From an uncultured Woeseiaceae bacterium (GTDB lineage: Bacteria > Pseudomonadota > Gammaproteobacteria > Steroidobacterales > Woeseiaceae): a stretch of DNA of 45,140 bases. How positions within the stretch are numbered: the first letter of the stretch is position 1; every line of letters begins with the position of its first letter. Position numbers and translations under genes: made by a program. Location of the stretch: assembly GCA_945787845.1 (NCBI GenBank), contig CALZJH010000017.1, positions 1-45,140 of the forward strand. The letters are read 5' to 3'. Shown piece after piece: positions 34,616-43,780 of the stretch. The notes beneath the pieces are model-generated. The model was not told where the DNA came from. It worked only from the letters and a program-made list of their open reading frames with translations, and did no database searches.

Positions 34616-36031
34616 TCAGGCGGCTGGCAGGAAATCGATCGGATAGATGATCGTTACCGCCGCGATGTCCTCCTTCGCACCGAAGTCGAAGGTCACTACT
34701 CGCTCAATGACCTGCTCGGCCAGCATCGGCGCGCCCATGTCCGACGACTGCAGCGTGCAATACGACACGGACCCGTCCGGCTCAATCGTCAGCTTGATGA
34801 TGATTTGTCCACGCAATGTCGGATCCCTGCGCAGCTCACGGTTATACAGTCGATACAGGGCGGCCTTGTAGCGGTCGAAGACGATCTGGATCTCCTCGTC
34901 CGTGCGCCCCGCCATCGCGCCGCCGGCGAGCGGGCGATCGCCGAAGCCGTCGCCACCGCTGCCGATGGAGCTGGCTACGCGGGATACGGCGACACCCCCC
35001 ATTCCCGAGCCTCCACCACCGACGTCGCGGCTAATGCTCGCAAGGTTGATGCCACCACTCGACCCGGGTGCATTGGTCGTAACCATCGCCCGGGTTGGAC
35101 GTCCCACTGCGTCTTCGCCGGCATTGCTTACGCGAGCCTGCGACCCGAGCTGGGTTGTCGGCCGCAATGACGAGCGGTTCGCGAAACTTTCCCGGAACGC
35201 CAGGATGCCCTTCGACTTGACCTGCTCTTTAATGTCAGGCTCCTTCGCCTCGGCCATCCTCGGCTCCTCTGCCGACTCAGGGACGATCTCATCCGGCAGG
35301 TCGTCCACCGGATCGGGCTCTTGTTCCGGCTCCGGAATGTCCTCGTCGACGACGGGTTCCGGCGCAGGCCTCGGCGGCGGCATTTGCTCGTATACGAGTC
35401 TTGCCATGCGTTCGGGGAGTTCAATCAGCTTGTCTTTATCCGGGATCGGGATGGCGATCGAGCTGACCAGGAGAACGAGAATCAGCGAAACGGCGAACGA
35501 CGAACCGAGTGACTTGCGATAGCGCCGGTCTTCTTCCTGGCCGCGCTGCCAGGGCATGATCAGCTCGTGCGGAGGCAGCTCTTCCGCATCACGCTCGACC
35601 ACCCATTCGGCGCGCCGTGTCTCCTCGCGCTCCATCGCATCGAGGAGATCGTAATGCAGGCAGTCGAGCGTATAGTTCTGCGTCCCGATCTTCTGCATGA
35701 TCTTGTCGCGGCACTTCTCGACCTCGGCGAACTTGCCGCTGAAATCCCGAATCCGGTCGCGAGCATGTTCAATGTACTCGTCGACATTACCGGCCTCGGG
35801 CTTCCAGAACAGCTCCGTGCCGCCGAGATCCTCGAGTTGCTCCAGCGACCGGCAGACATCGCCGAGCGCTTCGAACTTGCGGTTCTGTTTGACAAGATCT
35901 GCGAGCTCGCCGTCGACCCCATGCAGGTCACGCTCGAGCTGTTGGAGCTCAGCCTCGGACTCCTGGACCTGCGCCTGCAGGGCCTGTTCGTCGATGGCGA
36001 ATTCCGTTCTCACGTCGTCTTGGTCATCCAT
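34616..36031 (-). CDS. TonB-like energy-transducing protein with AgmX/PglI (GltG/GltJ-type) C-terminal domain
   Basis: The product is 471 residues. Residues 1-170 are cytoplasmic, highly charged and coiled-coil-like (about 14-55), with two Cys residues. One membrane segment follows (about 175-195), then a Pro/Glu-rich periplasmic linker (PPPRPAPEPVVDEDIPEPEQ and on), a Gly/Ser-rich stretch, and a C-terminal domain (about 375-471) beginning IQIVFDRYKAALYRLYNREL, with GQIIIKLTIEPDGSVSYCTL and ending YPIDFLP. That is the AgmX/PglI domain found in TonB/TolA-like proteins of Agl-Glt machines. It starts six bases after the second ExbD gene and should couple the TolQR-type motor to the outer membrane. 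The large cytoplasmic coiled coil is absent from ordinary TonB. Confidence 0.88.
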   Translation of the reverse strand: MDDQDDVRTEFAIDEQALQAQVQESEAELQQLERDLHGVDGELADLVKQNRKFEALGDVCRSLEQLEDLGGTELFWKPEAGNVDEYIEHARDRIRDFSGKFAEVEKCRDKIMQKIGTQNYTLDCLHYDLLDAMEREETRRAEWVVERDAEELPPHELIMPWQRGQEEDRRYRKSLGSSFAVSLILVLLVSSIAIPIPDKDKLIELPERMARLVYEQMPPPRPAPEPVVDEDIPEPEQEPDPVDDLPDEIVPESAEEPRMAEAKEPDIKEQVKSKGILAFRESFANRSSLRPTTQLGSQARVSNAGEDAVGRPTRAMVTTNAPGSSGGINLASISRDVGGGGSGMGGVAVSRVASSIGSGGDGFGDRPLAGGAMAGRTDEEIQIVFDRYKAALYRLYNRELRRDPTLRGQIIIKLTIEPDGSVSYCTLQSSDMGAPMLAEQVIERVVTFDFGAKEDIAAVTIIYPIDFLPAA

Positions 36032-36037
36032 GATCGG

Positions 36038-36544
36038 CTATCCGGCGCTTGCGACCTGCGTGTTCTTCTGAATCACTGCGAGCGACACGTTCTCGTAACC
36101 CTCGGCCGTGCAGGTCGACATGATCGTCTTGACGACCGTGAACGGAACCGACCGGTCAGCCAGGATCGTTACTTCCTGGCTTGCCGCAATGGTCTGCGTG
36201 TTGATGCCAATGACGCTTTTCTTGAGTTCGGCAAGGCGAGCGTTGATCGGGTCAATAGCCGATTCCTTGTTGTTGAGAATATCCTCAACACGAGCGACGA
36301 GCTTGCCCTGAACAACAACCTCTTCGGCACTGATCGAAATCACGACCGTCTCACGAGGTTTAGACTCGACCACCGACTCCGGCAGCTTGACGTCCTTCGG
36401 CGCTTCGACTACCTCGACAGACCCGGAATTGACGAGCAGGAAGAATACGAGAATGGTGAAGACGTCCATCAGCGACGTCAGGTTCATCTTCGTGATCTTG
36501 AGCCGGTTCCGACCCATGCGTTTGATTCTGCGGGTATTCCTCAT
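36038..36544 (-). CDS. ExbD/TolR-family protein (second copy)
   Basis: The product is 168 residues. A basic cytoplasmic N-terminus (RRIKRMGRNRLK) precedes one membrane helix that contains the essential acidic residue, Asp27 in LTSLMDVFTILVFFLL. The periplasmic domain (about 50-160) has the ExbD fold pattern (VVISISAEEVVVQGK, VTILADRSVPF). In TolQ-TolR motors this Asp carries the proton. Its ATG overlaps the stop of the first ExbD gene (ATGA). Two different ExbD-like proteins next to one ExbB match the AglR-AglQ-AglS arrangement. Confidence 0.93.
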   Translation of the reverse strand: MRNTRRIKRMGRNRLKITKMNLTSLMDVFTILVFFLLVNSGSVEVVEAPKDVKLPESVVESKPRETVVISISAEEVVVQGKLVARVEDILNNKESAIDPINARLAELKKSVIGINTQTIAASQEVTILADRSVPFTVVKTIMSTCTAEGYENVSLAVIQKNTQVASAG

Positions 36545-37035
36545 GGCGCTTCTCCCACGGAAATTTCCGAGAACAGCGCGTACAGCTCGACCTCGTCTTC
36601 GACGCCGGTCGGCACTTCAATGGCGCGGACGATGTCCATCACCTGGATCAGGTGATCGTAGGGGATGAGCGGCTCCATCAGGACGGATGCGGCGTCGTGT
36701 TCGGGGTACTCGCGCTTGAGGTCGACCATCATCTCGGAAAGACTCTCGAGATCGTATTCCTCATCTTTCTTGGGAATGGACGCGATCGTGGCCGACCCGT
36801 TACTGATCTCCATACCCTCTTTCCGGACGATGACTTCAACGCGGAAGCTGTCCTCGTTGCTCGCCGGGCCACCGGCCGCACTGGGCAGGTCGAGCTCGAC
36901 GATCGTCAGTCGTGAAAAGACGGCCGTGATCAGCAGAAACGGGATCAGTACCACCATCAGGTTAAGAAAGGTGGTGACGTCGATCTCGTACGTCGCGCCG
37001 ACGCGACGCTTGTAATGATGTCGTTTCCGGGCCAT
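36541..37035 (-). CDS. ExbD/TolR-family protein (first copy)
   Basis: The product is 164 residues. A basic N-terminus (ARKRHHYKRR) is followed by a membrane helix with Asp19 in EIDVTTFLNLMVVLIPFLL, the position of the proton-carrying Asp, and a periplasmic domain with more acidic character than its neighbour's. Sequence similarity to the second copy is low outside the membrane helix, so the two are not a recent duplication. It starts five bases after the ExbB/TolQ-like gene. Confidence 0.93.
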   Translation of the reverse strand: MARKRHHYKRRVGATYEIDVTTFLNLMVVLIPFLLITAVFSRLTIVELDLPSAAGGPASNEDSFRVEVIVRKEGMEISNGSATIASIPKKDEEYDLESLSEMMVDLKREYPEHDAASVLMEPLIPYDHLIQVMDIVRAIEVPTGVEDEVELYALFSEISVGEAP

Positions 37036-37040
37036 GGCGA

Positions 37041-37691
37041 TCAGGCCTCAATCGCGCGTTTTGCCCTGCGTGAGAAAACGTTGAGTGCCTTGACGGTTGC
37101 CATCTCCAGGCTATCGACGATGTCACCCGTCTTGCTCGTCAGAATCGCATGTACGACCAGCAGAGGAATTGCGACCATCAGGCCGAAGGCCGTGGTATTC
37201 ATCGCCACCGAGATACTGGCGGACAACAGGTCGGCCTTCTCCGCCGGGTTCGCGTTCGCGACCGCCGTGAATGCCTGGATGAGACCCATGATCGTGCCGA
37301 GCAGACCGAGCAGAGTTGCGATGCTCGACGCCAGCGCAACGTAAGGTGTGCGCTTTTCGAGCCGCGGCACGATTTCCATCATGCTCTCTTCCATCGCGAT
37401 TTCGATGTCTTCGCGGCGGCGTACTGTGCCCTGCAGCGAAAGCCCCATGTTCAGTACACGCGAAATTGTGGATTCGTCCTCCCCGGTCATTTCCCGGGCT
37501 TCTTCGAACTCACCACTATCCAGCAGCGGCTGTACCTTGCTCCACACAGCCTGGTTCTTGTTCGTGACCAACGTCAGCGTGACGAAGCGTTCGACCGCGA
37601 TCGCAACGCCGAAGGCGAACACGATCAGGATCGGATACATGAACATGCCGCCCGTCGAGAAGAACGTAATAATCGAGTAGAAAGCGTCCAT
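37041..37691 (-). CDS. MotA/TolQ/ExbB proton-channel family protein
   Basis: The product is 216 residues with three membrane segments (about 13-35, 117-143 and 160-185). The family signature is LLGLLGTIMGLIQAF in helix 2 and the Thr-rich start of helix 3 (VAMNTTAFGLMVAIPLLV), the residues that line the proton path with the ExbD Asp. The cytoplasmic loop between helices 1 and 2 is typical in length. AGAGGA eight bases upstream supports the start. It is the first gene of the motor block, after a 150-base gap from the TPR operon. Confidence 0.95.
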   Translation of the reverse strand: MDAFYSIITFFSTGGMFMYPILIVFAFGVAIAVERFVTLTLVTNKNQAVWSKVQPLLDSGEFEEAREMTGEDESTISRVLNMGLSLQGTVRRREDIEIAMEESMMEIVPRLEKRTPYVALASSIATLLGLLGTIMGLIQAFTAVANANPAEKADLLSASISVAMNTTAFGLMVAIPLLVVHAILTSKTGDIVDSLEMATVKALNVFSRRAKRAIEA

Positions 37692-37841
37692 TTTTCTAAT
37701 CCTCTTTTACAAAATGTCCGGAATCATCCGGTGCGTTGTACAGAATAGACGTACGTCAAGCGGGGAAGTGTGACGCAGAGCACAGTGGCAGATTATGTCG
37801 GCACGGAAAGCACGCCATATGATGCACATCACATTGTGCGA
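37692..37841. other. Intergenic leader of the motor operon
   Basis: These 150 bases separate the small acidic protein gene from the ExbB-like gene on the minus strand. They hold a CCGGA-N4-TCCGG hairpin (37718-37731) close to the ExbB ribosome-binding site and a GACGTACGTC palindrome (37749-37758). TTGACG (overlapping the palindrome) may be part of a promoter, but no clear -10 follows. A separate promoter for the motor genes is therefore possible but not shown. Confidence 0.3.
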
Positions 37842-38165
37842 TCAAGGATCGCTCTTACGTATCTCGTAGTACCTGAGTTCACGCAGAAAGACTTCCTTGT
37901 CCACCGGCGTGGCGCGGTCATCGAGCGCGTCTGTAAGGCTTATGGAATCGCCCAACTCCGAGCTTTTCCAGGGGACGATTACGAGCGACTTCGGCGCCTC
38001 TTCATTGCCGAGGATCGACATGCCCGACATGGTCTTCGGACTCGAAATACCGTCGCCGTTGTCGTTATTGGTTTCTTCTTCCTGCGGCTTTTCTTCCGCC
38101 GGTTCATCCTCGGCGAAGACCGGCGCAAAGCCAAGAAACACGATCAATATCAATATCCTGTACAT
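37842..38165 (-). CDS. Small exported acidic protein of the TPR/motor cluster
   Basis: The product is 107 residues with a signal peptide (MYRILILIVFLGFAPVFA) and a strongly acidic, disordered segment (EDEPAEEKPQEEETNNDNGDG) described here as two parts, EDEPAEEKPQEEE and TNNDNGDG, then a short folded tail (VIVPWKSSELGDSISL, FLRELRYYEIRK). I recognise no family. ATG 38165 is chosen because AAGGAG lies five bases before it and is formed by the end of the preceding gene; a GTG at 38171 overlaps that gene's stop. By position it could correspond to the small accessory proteins of Agl-Glt clusters. Confidence 0.75.
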   Translation of the reverse strand: MYRILILIVFLGFAPVFAEDEPAEEKPQEEETNNDNGDGISSPKTMSGMSILGNEEAPKSLVIVPWKSSELGDSISLTDALDDRATPVDKEVFLRELRYYEIRKSDP

Positions 38166-38167
38166 GC

Positions 38168-38785
38168 TCACTCCTTGCGGCCCATGCGGTTACGCAGGTC
38201 GGCAATCCACATCGCCGCCTGGTCGTCGCCCGGAACAGTTGTCATGTAAGCCTCGTAAGAAGACAGCGCACAGTCGAGATCGGCGAGGTACAGGTCGCAC
38301 AGCACGCCCAGGTTTCGACGCGCATGGTGATAGCCTGGATACACGGCAAGTGCCGCCTCGTAGCTGCGGCGCGCCTCGGCGAAACGGCCCATCTTGCGAT
38401 AGATGATCCCCAGTTCGTTATGCGCGACGGGATGATCCGAGTTCAGTTCGAGTGCGTTCCGAAGATGCTCCTCCGCTGACTCGAGGTCCCCGTCACGGTG
38501 CTTCGCGATGCCGAGATCGATCCGCGGGCCACTGACATCTGGCGCTCGCTCAACGACACTCTCGAGCGTCGGCAGCCCCTGTTTTATCTGACCCTGTTCA
38601 AGCAGCATTACAGCGCGTTCGTAGTCCTGTCGCACCGCGTCATTGACAATGACGGACTCCGTGATCGTGAATCCGACCTGCTCCTGAATTTCGATCTGCG
38701 CCTTGGGACGAGGCTTCGCCGTCGTTGCAACGCAAGCACCGAGAGCCAGGCAAAGCGCCGCGAGCGCCACGTTGCGGTACATCAT
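38168..38785 (-). CDS. TPR-repeat lipoprotein (GltC-like position)
   Basis: The product is 205 residues. A lipobox (LCLALGAC, Cys18) anchors it to a membrane, probably the outer one. From about 55 on there are tetratricopeptide repeats: AVMLLEQGQIKQGLPTLESV, then GIAKHRDGDLESAEEHLRNAL, then GIIYRKMGRFAEARRSYEAAL with the canonical Gly/Ala/Pro pattern, and a further unit ending near 190. Its ATG overlaps the stop of the 1036-residue TPR gene (ATGA). A short TPR lipoprotein of this kind recalls GltC of the Myxococcus machinery. Confidence 0.9.
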   Translation of the reverse strand: MMYRNVALAALCLALGACVATTAKPRPKAQIEIQEQVGFTITESVIVNDAVRQDYERAVMLLEQGQIKQGLPTLESVVERAPDVSGPRIDLGIAKHRDGDLESAEEHLRNALELNSDHPVAHNELGIIYRKMGRFAEARRSYEAALAVYPGYHHARRNLGVLCDLYLADLDCALSSYEAYMTTVPGDDQAAMWIADLRNRMGRKE

Positions 38786-41700
38786 TCTTCACCTCCCGCA
38801 ATCCTTGACAGCACGACGGGGCCTTTGGTCTCTTCATCACGGTCGTCGTCGTTTTGCGAAACGTCGACACCGTCCTGTTCGCCATCCGGCAATTCCGGCG
38901 CTATTGGCATGCGATAGGCGTAAACCTCAACCGTGCCGACGAAGCCTTCGCTCGACTCGTTCTTCGCATAGCGCCCCGGCATGAGAACGGCGAGACGATC
39001 GAGGCTCTTCTGCACCCAGGGGTTATAGATGCCGGACGCGAGCAACTCGAAGTTTTCCTCGTGAACCGTGATCGCCTGTTCCTCGAACGGGTAAGCCTCT
39101 TCCTCGATAACCAGCTCGTAGCTGTTCATCTCGGCCACCGACAGGCCGGCTGGCCGTTCGGACTCGAGCAACGAAGCACTGAAGTTGAGGTAGACCTGCG
39201 CGATGTAAAAAGTCGCCGCTGCCGTGACGTCGGCAACCTCGTACGAGACCAAGCCTTCGAGCGATGCCAGTGTCTCATCCATGCTGGTTTGCTTGAGCGC
39301 AAGGCTTTCCTCGAACGGCTGCGTCAGCGTCAGTCGCGCGAACTGTTCGAATTGGCGTTCGACCAGCTCCAGCGCGGCATGCGATGCCAGGAAGCGACTG
39401 CGATCGGTGCGATCCGGGCCCGCATTGCGGTCCTCTTCGACAATCTCGTTGAGCTCGTCGAAGTAGCGCTGGTAGTCCGACTGGTCGTGATATATCTCGG
39501 AGAGGCGATGTCGCGTCTCCATCGCGATGTCCAGCGGGCGCGGGTATGTGTCGACATACTGTTCGTACACACGAATCGCATCGTCGAGCACGTGGACTTC
39601 GTCGTACAGTTCCGCTGCCGTCAGCAGCGCCTCGCGACTGAGCTCGATATCCGTTGCCTCGGCGGCGATCCGCTCGTGCTCGGCAGCCGAGCGCGCCGTC
39701 TGGCCATCCTCTCGATAGATGTAGGCCAGTTGCTTCGTCGCGTCCTTGTTCAGATCGTGCTCCGGGTGGCTGACACGAAACTCTTCCAGCACATCGGAAG
39801 CCATGGACCAGTCCTCAAGCTTCATGAGCGCTGCAGCCGCGTCATACTCGGCTGAGCTGCGAATCGACGATGTTGGCGCAACGGTCTTGATTCGCAGGAA
39901 GTGACCGGCTGCGACCCGGTAGTCTTCGAGCAGGTTGGCCTGCTCCGCCTGCTTGTAGATCGACGCGGCCAGTCCATCAATGACTGCATCGCGGGAGTCG
40001 TCGTCCTCCGGCGTGAGTTGCAGGACATTGGTGTACGCGACCTCGGCATCCGGGTATTCGGCAATATCGATCGACGAGTGCGCGATAACAGCCCACGCCG
40101 CGCGCCTCAGCTCCGGGTCGGCTGCCGGGTATCGGCCAACGAGCCAGTGCCCCGACTCGATAGCGCGCGTGAAATCCTTCATCTCGTACAGGTCGTCTGC
40201 GGCCGCGCCCAGAACGACCGGCGCCTCTTCATGATTTGGGAATATCTCGGCAAACTTGAGCGAGCTGGCGACAGTCGCTTCCTTGACCTCGCGCTGGCGG
40301 GCACCGGTCGCAACGGTGAGTTCCTGCCGGTACGCGTACACGGCCGCATAGCCCGCCGCGGGCGCTTTCTCGTGAGCATCGTAGGCGTACGCTGTACGTT
40401 CGTATTCACTGGCTGCATCGATGAAGTCCTCGTTTTCGAGCAGCAGGTCCGCAAGCTGGTAGTTGACGCCCGGCGTCTCCGGATCATCCGGGAAGGACAC
40501 GAGGAGCTGACGGTACCAGCGATTCGCCTCGAGGAAGTTTTCGGGCTTGTCCTCGACAAACGCCTCTTCCTGGTACAACGCATGGTAGTGCCCGGCGAGA
40601 TCGGACAGGTTGGTCTTCAGAAACCCGACGACTTCGGGTGAGTCTTCGACGTTGACGTAATCCCAGTAGTCGGCCTCGAGCGCATAGCTTGTCGCAAACG
40701 CTTTCTTGGACTCAACCACAAGTTGCGCGAACCCGGCTTCGCCGTAGATGTCCACCACGCGCATGCTGAAGTACGGCGATTCCTTGTGATATGGATTCAG
40801 TGCAACAAACGACTTGTAGACCGATGCAGCATCGTCATAGCGCAGCTTGCCGAAATAGAACTCGGCCAGGTTGCTGTAAATCTTGTCCGCGTAGCTGCGC
40901 TGACCGTTCTCCGAGAAGTACTTATCGACCACGTCGGGACCGCCCATGTTCGAGAAGCTGAGGCTGATCACTCGAAACGTGTCGGCAATACGGTGCTCGT
41001 CGTCGTCCTCATCGAAGGAGTCAAAATCGAAGCCGATGTCCTCGCGGTGATCAAGCATCGCCACGAAATTATCGAGCGCCTCATCGTAGAAGTACTGTTT
41101 GTAGAGCGTCCAGCCCTTCTTGTACAGCGCCAGTTCGTAGTAGCCCGATCCCGAGCCAAGCGTGATGACGGCGCTGTAAGCGTCTTCTGCGTCGATGTAC
41201 TTCTTACGCACGAAGTAGTACTCACCGCGCCGGAAATGCACTTCGTCGATATGCCTGGAGTACGGATACTCGCGGACCAGCCGGTTCATAACCTCCATGG
41301 CCTCGTCCGGCTGGCCGATCTCGTCATAGGCGCGCGACATCTGGTACAAAACCCGATCGTTGCGCTCGTAGTCGGGATACTGCTCGAGAATCTGCCGGTA
41401 CGTCGCGATAGCCTCGCGGGGCCCCGCCGGTATGGGTGCGCCATCGGCGCCAGCCAGTTCCTCGCTGTAGTTTCGCGACGGGGCGAGGAACTGCTCGCGC
41501 CCCAGCGCCCTGTTTTCGAATTCGGCGTCCGACTCGTCGGGTTGCCCGGGCGCCGCAGCGCGCCGTTCAGTAACGATCGCCGACGCCGCGCCGGCCGTCT
41601 CGGGTGCTTTCATCTCGGTCAGCTCGCCGCTACCGATGACGCCGTATGCCTGCTCTATCTGAAGGTCGGCCAAACGGCGCATCGCCTCTGGCGTCCGTGC

Positions 41701-41892
41701 ATTTTCGGAGGTCTCAGCAAGATAGCGGCGATAGCTCTGCGCGGCCCGTTCCAGGCTGTCTTCGAGATGCACTTCCGAAAGATCCGCCTGCACGCCCTCG
41801 AGTTCGGCCAGCGTGCCCTGCTGCCGCACGTTCGTGGAGCACGCAGCCAAGCACAGTACGGCGACACCGCTTGTCAGCAAGGCGCGTTTCAC
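38782..41892 (-). CDS. Large TPR-repeat lipoprotein (GltD-like position)
   Basis: The product is 1036 residues. A lipobox (VAVLCLAAC, Cys18) is followed by TPR-like helical pairs through nearly the entire length, for example YRQILEQYPDYERNDRVLYQ with MSRAYDEIGQPDEAMEVMNR next to it, and RRGEYYFVRKKYIDAEDAYS later. It would form a long superhelical scaffold in the periplasm, anchored to a membrane by lipid. The C-terminal 150 residues are different in character and end in a disordered acidic tail. It overlaps both neighbours by four bases (ATGA), giving strict translational coupling in the order 628-residue TPR, this gene, TPR lipoprotein. Confidence 0.9.
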   Translation of the reverse strand: MKRALLTSGVAVLCLAACSTNVRQQGTLAELEGVQADLSEVHLEDSLERAAQSYRRYLAETSENARTPEAMRRLADLQIEQAYGVIGSGELTEMKAPETAGAASAIVTERRAAAPGQPDESDAEFENRALGREQFLAPSRNYSEELAGADGAPIPAGPREAIATYRQILEQYPDYERNDRVLYQMSRAYDEIGQPDEAMEVMNRLVREYPYSRHIDEVHFRRGEYYFVRKKYIDAEDAYSAVITLGSGSGYYELALYKKGWTLYKQYFYDEALDNFVAMLDHREDIGFDFDSFDEDDDEHRIADTFRVISLSFSNMGGPDVVDKYFSENGQRSYADKIYSNLAEFYFGKLRYDDAASVYKSFVALNPYHKESPYFSMRVVDIYGEAGFAQLVVESKKAFATSYALEADYWDYVNVEDSPEVVGFLKTNLSDLAGHYHALYQEEAFVEDKPENFLEANRWYRQLLVSFPDDPETPGVNYQLADLLLENEDFIDAASEYERTAYAYDAHEKAPAAGYAAVYAYRQELTVATGARQREVKEATVASSLKFAEIFPNHEEAPVVLGAAADDLYEMKDFTRAIESGHWLVGRYPAADPELRRAAWAVIAHSSIDIAEYPDAEVAYTNVLQLTPEDDDSRDAVIDGLAASIYKQAEQANLLEDYRVAAGHFLRIKTVAPTSSIRSSAEYDAAAALMKLEDWSMASDVLEEFRVSHPEHDLNKDATKQLAYIYREDGQTARSAAEHERIAAEATDIELSREALLTAAELYDEVHVLDDAIRVYEQYVDTYPRPLDIAMETRHRLSEIYHDQSDYQRYFDELNEIVEEDRNAGPDRTDRSRFLASHAALELVERQFEQFARLTLTQPFEESLALKQTSMDETLASLEGLVSYEVADVTAAATFYIAQVYLNFSASLLESERPAGLSVAEMNSYELVIEEEAYPFEEQAITVHEENFELLASGIYNPWVQKSLDRLAVLMPGRYAKNESSEGFVGTVEVYAYRMPIAPELPDGEQDGVDVSQNDDDRDEETKGPVVLSRIAGGEE

Positions 41893-43775
41893 TCCGGCTC
41901 CTCCAGCCGTGCCTGTGCCTGCGTGGCGCGGTCGTAGCTGTCCGCCAGCGCGAAGCGAGCCTTGTCGCCGTAGTTTTCGAGGTGCTCGCGGCGCGCCATC
42001 AGCTCGTCGATGGCAACAAGCTCGAGCAGGTGCCCCTGGCGCGCCATCAGGCGATCGATGCGCTCAACGGCCTGCTGCACGTCGGCGCGCAAGCGCGTCA
42101 TGGGCTTGTCGTAGCCGACGTAACTGTGTGTCGCCGCCTGCCGAGAGCGTACGTACTCGTCGTACTCCGCCTGCGCAACGGCCATGGCTTCGTCGAGGCC
42201 GCGCAGGTTCTGGTCGAACTCCGTAAACCGTTCGTGGTACTCGGTTTCGAGCGTGAAAACCACCAGGCCCTTGATCCGCTCCAGCCGCTCGACCAATGCG
42301 TCCCGGTCGGCACGTTTGCTATTTGCCAGGGCCTCTTCGATACGATCCACGCGAAGCAGAATCATCTGCTCCTCGGGTGTCGCCAGGAATTCGGGGCGCG
42401 GTATTGTCAACAGGTCATCCCGTCGCTTGACCAGCATCTTGTGCTGCTCGACACGCAGCCGCATACGAGAGTCCAGCTTGCGGAAGCGCTCGTCGATTTC
42501 GGGAAGCAGTGGCTCGTAATGGTCGTGACGGATATCAACCATTTCCTCGTAAGCGTCGAAGCCGCCCTCCCAGGCCAGGAGTTTGCGCTTCAGGTCTGCG
42601 AGGTCCAGGTAGTTCTGCAATCCGGTCTGGAAGTCATGCGATGCCATGAGGTCCATCAAGTAATAGGTTTCCGGCGTCTCGGGCAGTGACCGCAAGCGTA
42701 TGACCCAGTCTTTGTCCTTGCGAATCTCTTCGCGAATCAGCGCCTCGAGAAACTGTCCGCCGCGAATACTATCGATCGACTCGGTCAGCCGTTCGATCTC
42801 TGCAACGAATGCATCGAGGGCGCGGCCGTAGTGAATGGCTGCGCGTCCGTGAATGTCGAGCTTGCTGTACGCATAAGGCAGCGCCAGCAGGGCCTCCTGT
42901 GTTGCTCTGTCGGTTACCTCACGGTCAGCGAGAATGGCCCAGGGCACCACCGCACGATCGTACTGTTCCGCCGACAGATGGGCCCAGCCGGCGCTGAGCA
43001 GGGCCTGATTGGACAGCGGACCGTCGAGGCGCACACGATTCAGGAAAGGTACCGCTTGTACGAAAGCCCCTTCCTCCAGGTAGATCGTGCCGAGGACCAG
43101 GTTGGCCTTGTCGCGAATCGCGAGTTCACCCGGGTCGTCCGTGGCGATCAGGCCCGCTTTCTCGAGCTGTTCGAGCGCCTCGCTGCGACGCCCGCTCTGC
43201 AGGTAGGCGATACCGAGATTGTAGGCAGCAAAGCCACCGTAGCTGTCGGAACTCTGAAGCTTTTCAAGGCTTTGCATTGATTCTTCGGGCCGCTCCTGCG
43301 CCAGGTAGACATTGGCTCTCAGGAACTCGATATCGTCACGGATGGCCCTCGGGATGTCGCCTTCAATGCGGTTCAATGCCAACGTGGCATCGTCGAATTG
43401 GCCTTTCTGGAAATGAATTCTCGCGAGGCGATAGGCGGCATCGTTGCGCACGGTTTCCTCGACCGCGCCCTCAAGCACCGCCTTGATCGCACGGCCGGCG
43501 CGATGATGCATGCGGTAGCGAAGTTCGAAGTCGCCAAGCGAAAACTCCGCGTCCTCGAAGTGCAGATAGAGCGTATCGAGCTCAGGCTCGTCGACGGCAA
43601 CGTGTTGGCGAACCTCTGAATCGAGCCGTTCGAGTGCTTCGAAATAGTTACCCTGGTGAGCCTCGTAGAGAGCCTCGCCGAAATAGAGATCATTCAGCTC
43701 CTCGCCCGCAACGCCGCGGAATGACAGTGCGGCGACGGTAAGAAGCGTCAGTTTGAGGGGCAGCAGGCGCCGCAT
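41889..43775 (-). CDS. Exported TPR-repeat protein (GltE-like position)
   Basis: The product is 628 residues with a signal peptide (LKLTLLTVAALSFRGVAGEE). TPR units fill about 30-330, for example YFGEALYEAHQGNYFEALER, then RLARIHFQKGQFDDATLALN and NLGIAYLQSGRRSEALEQLE. The remaining C-terminal half is long-helical and charged, with coiled-coil character (about 450-620). It begins five bases after the stop of the coiled-coil protein gene and ends overlapping the 1036-residue TPR gene (ATGA). It should be a periplasmic scaffold component of the same envelope complex. Confidence 0.9.
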   Translation of the reverse strand: MRRLLPLKLTLLTVAALSFRGVAGEELNDLYFGEALYEAHQGNYFEALERLDSEVRQHVAVDEPELDTLYLHFEDAEFSLGDFELRYRMHHRAGRAIKAVLEGAVEETVRNDAAYRLARIHFQKGQFDDATLALNRIEGDIPRAIRDDIEFLRANVYLAQERPEESMQSLEKLQSSDSYGGFAAYNLGIAYLQSGRRSEALEQLEKAGLIATDDPGELAIRDKANLVLGTIYLEEGAFVQAVPFLNRVRLDGPLSNQALLSAGWAHLSAEQYDRAVVPWAILADREVTDRATQEALLALPYAYSKLDIHGRAAIHYGRALDAFVAEIERLTESIDSIRGGQFLEALIREEIRKDKDWVIRLRSLPETPETYYLMDLMASHDFQTGLQNYLDLADLKRKLLAWEGGFDAYEEMVDIRHDHYEPLLPEIDERFRKLDSRMRLRVEQHKMLVKRRDDLLTIPRPEFLATPEEQMILLRVDRIEEALANSKRADRDALVERLERIKGLVVFTLETEYHERFTEFDQNLRGLDEAMAVAQAEYDEYVRSRQAATHSYVGYDKPMTRLRADVQQAVERIDRLMARQGHLLELVAIDELMARREHLENYGDKARFALADSYDRATQAQARLEEPE

Positions 43776-43780
43776 CGGCT

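Noticed and set aside
34616..37691. Ordinary Tol-Pal or TonB-ExbB-ExbD iron-uptake system
   Set aside because: No TolB, Pal, CpoB or TonB-dependent receptor is adjacent, there are two unlike ExbD proteins, and the TonB-like protein has an AgmX/PglI domain.
37718..37731. CCGGA-TCCGG hairpin as a terminator between the TPR and motor operons
   Set aside because: Short stem with a T-containing tail that is part of the ExbB ribosome-binding region; too weak to call.
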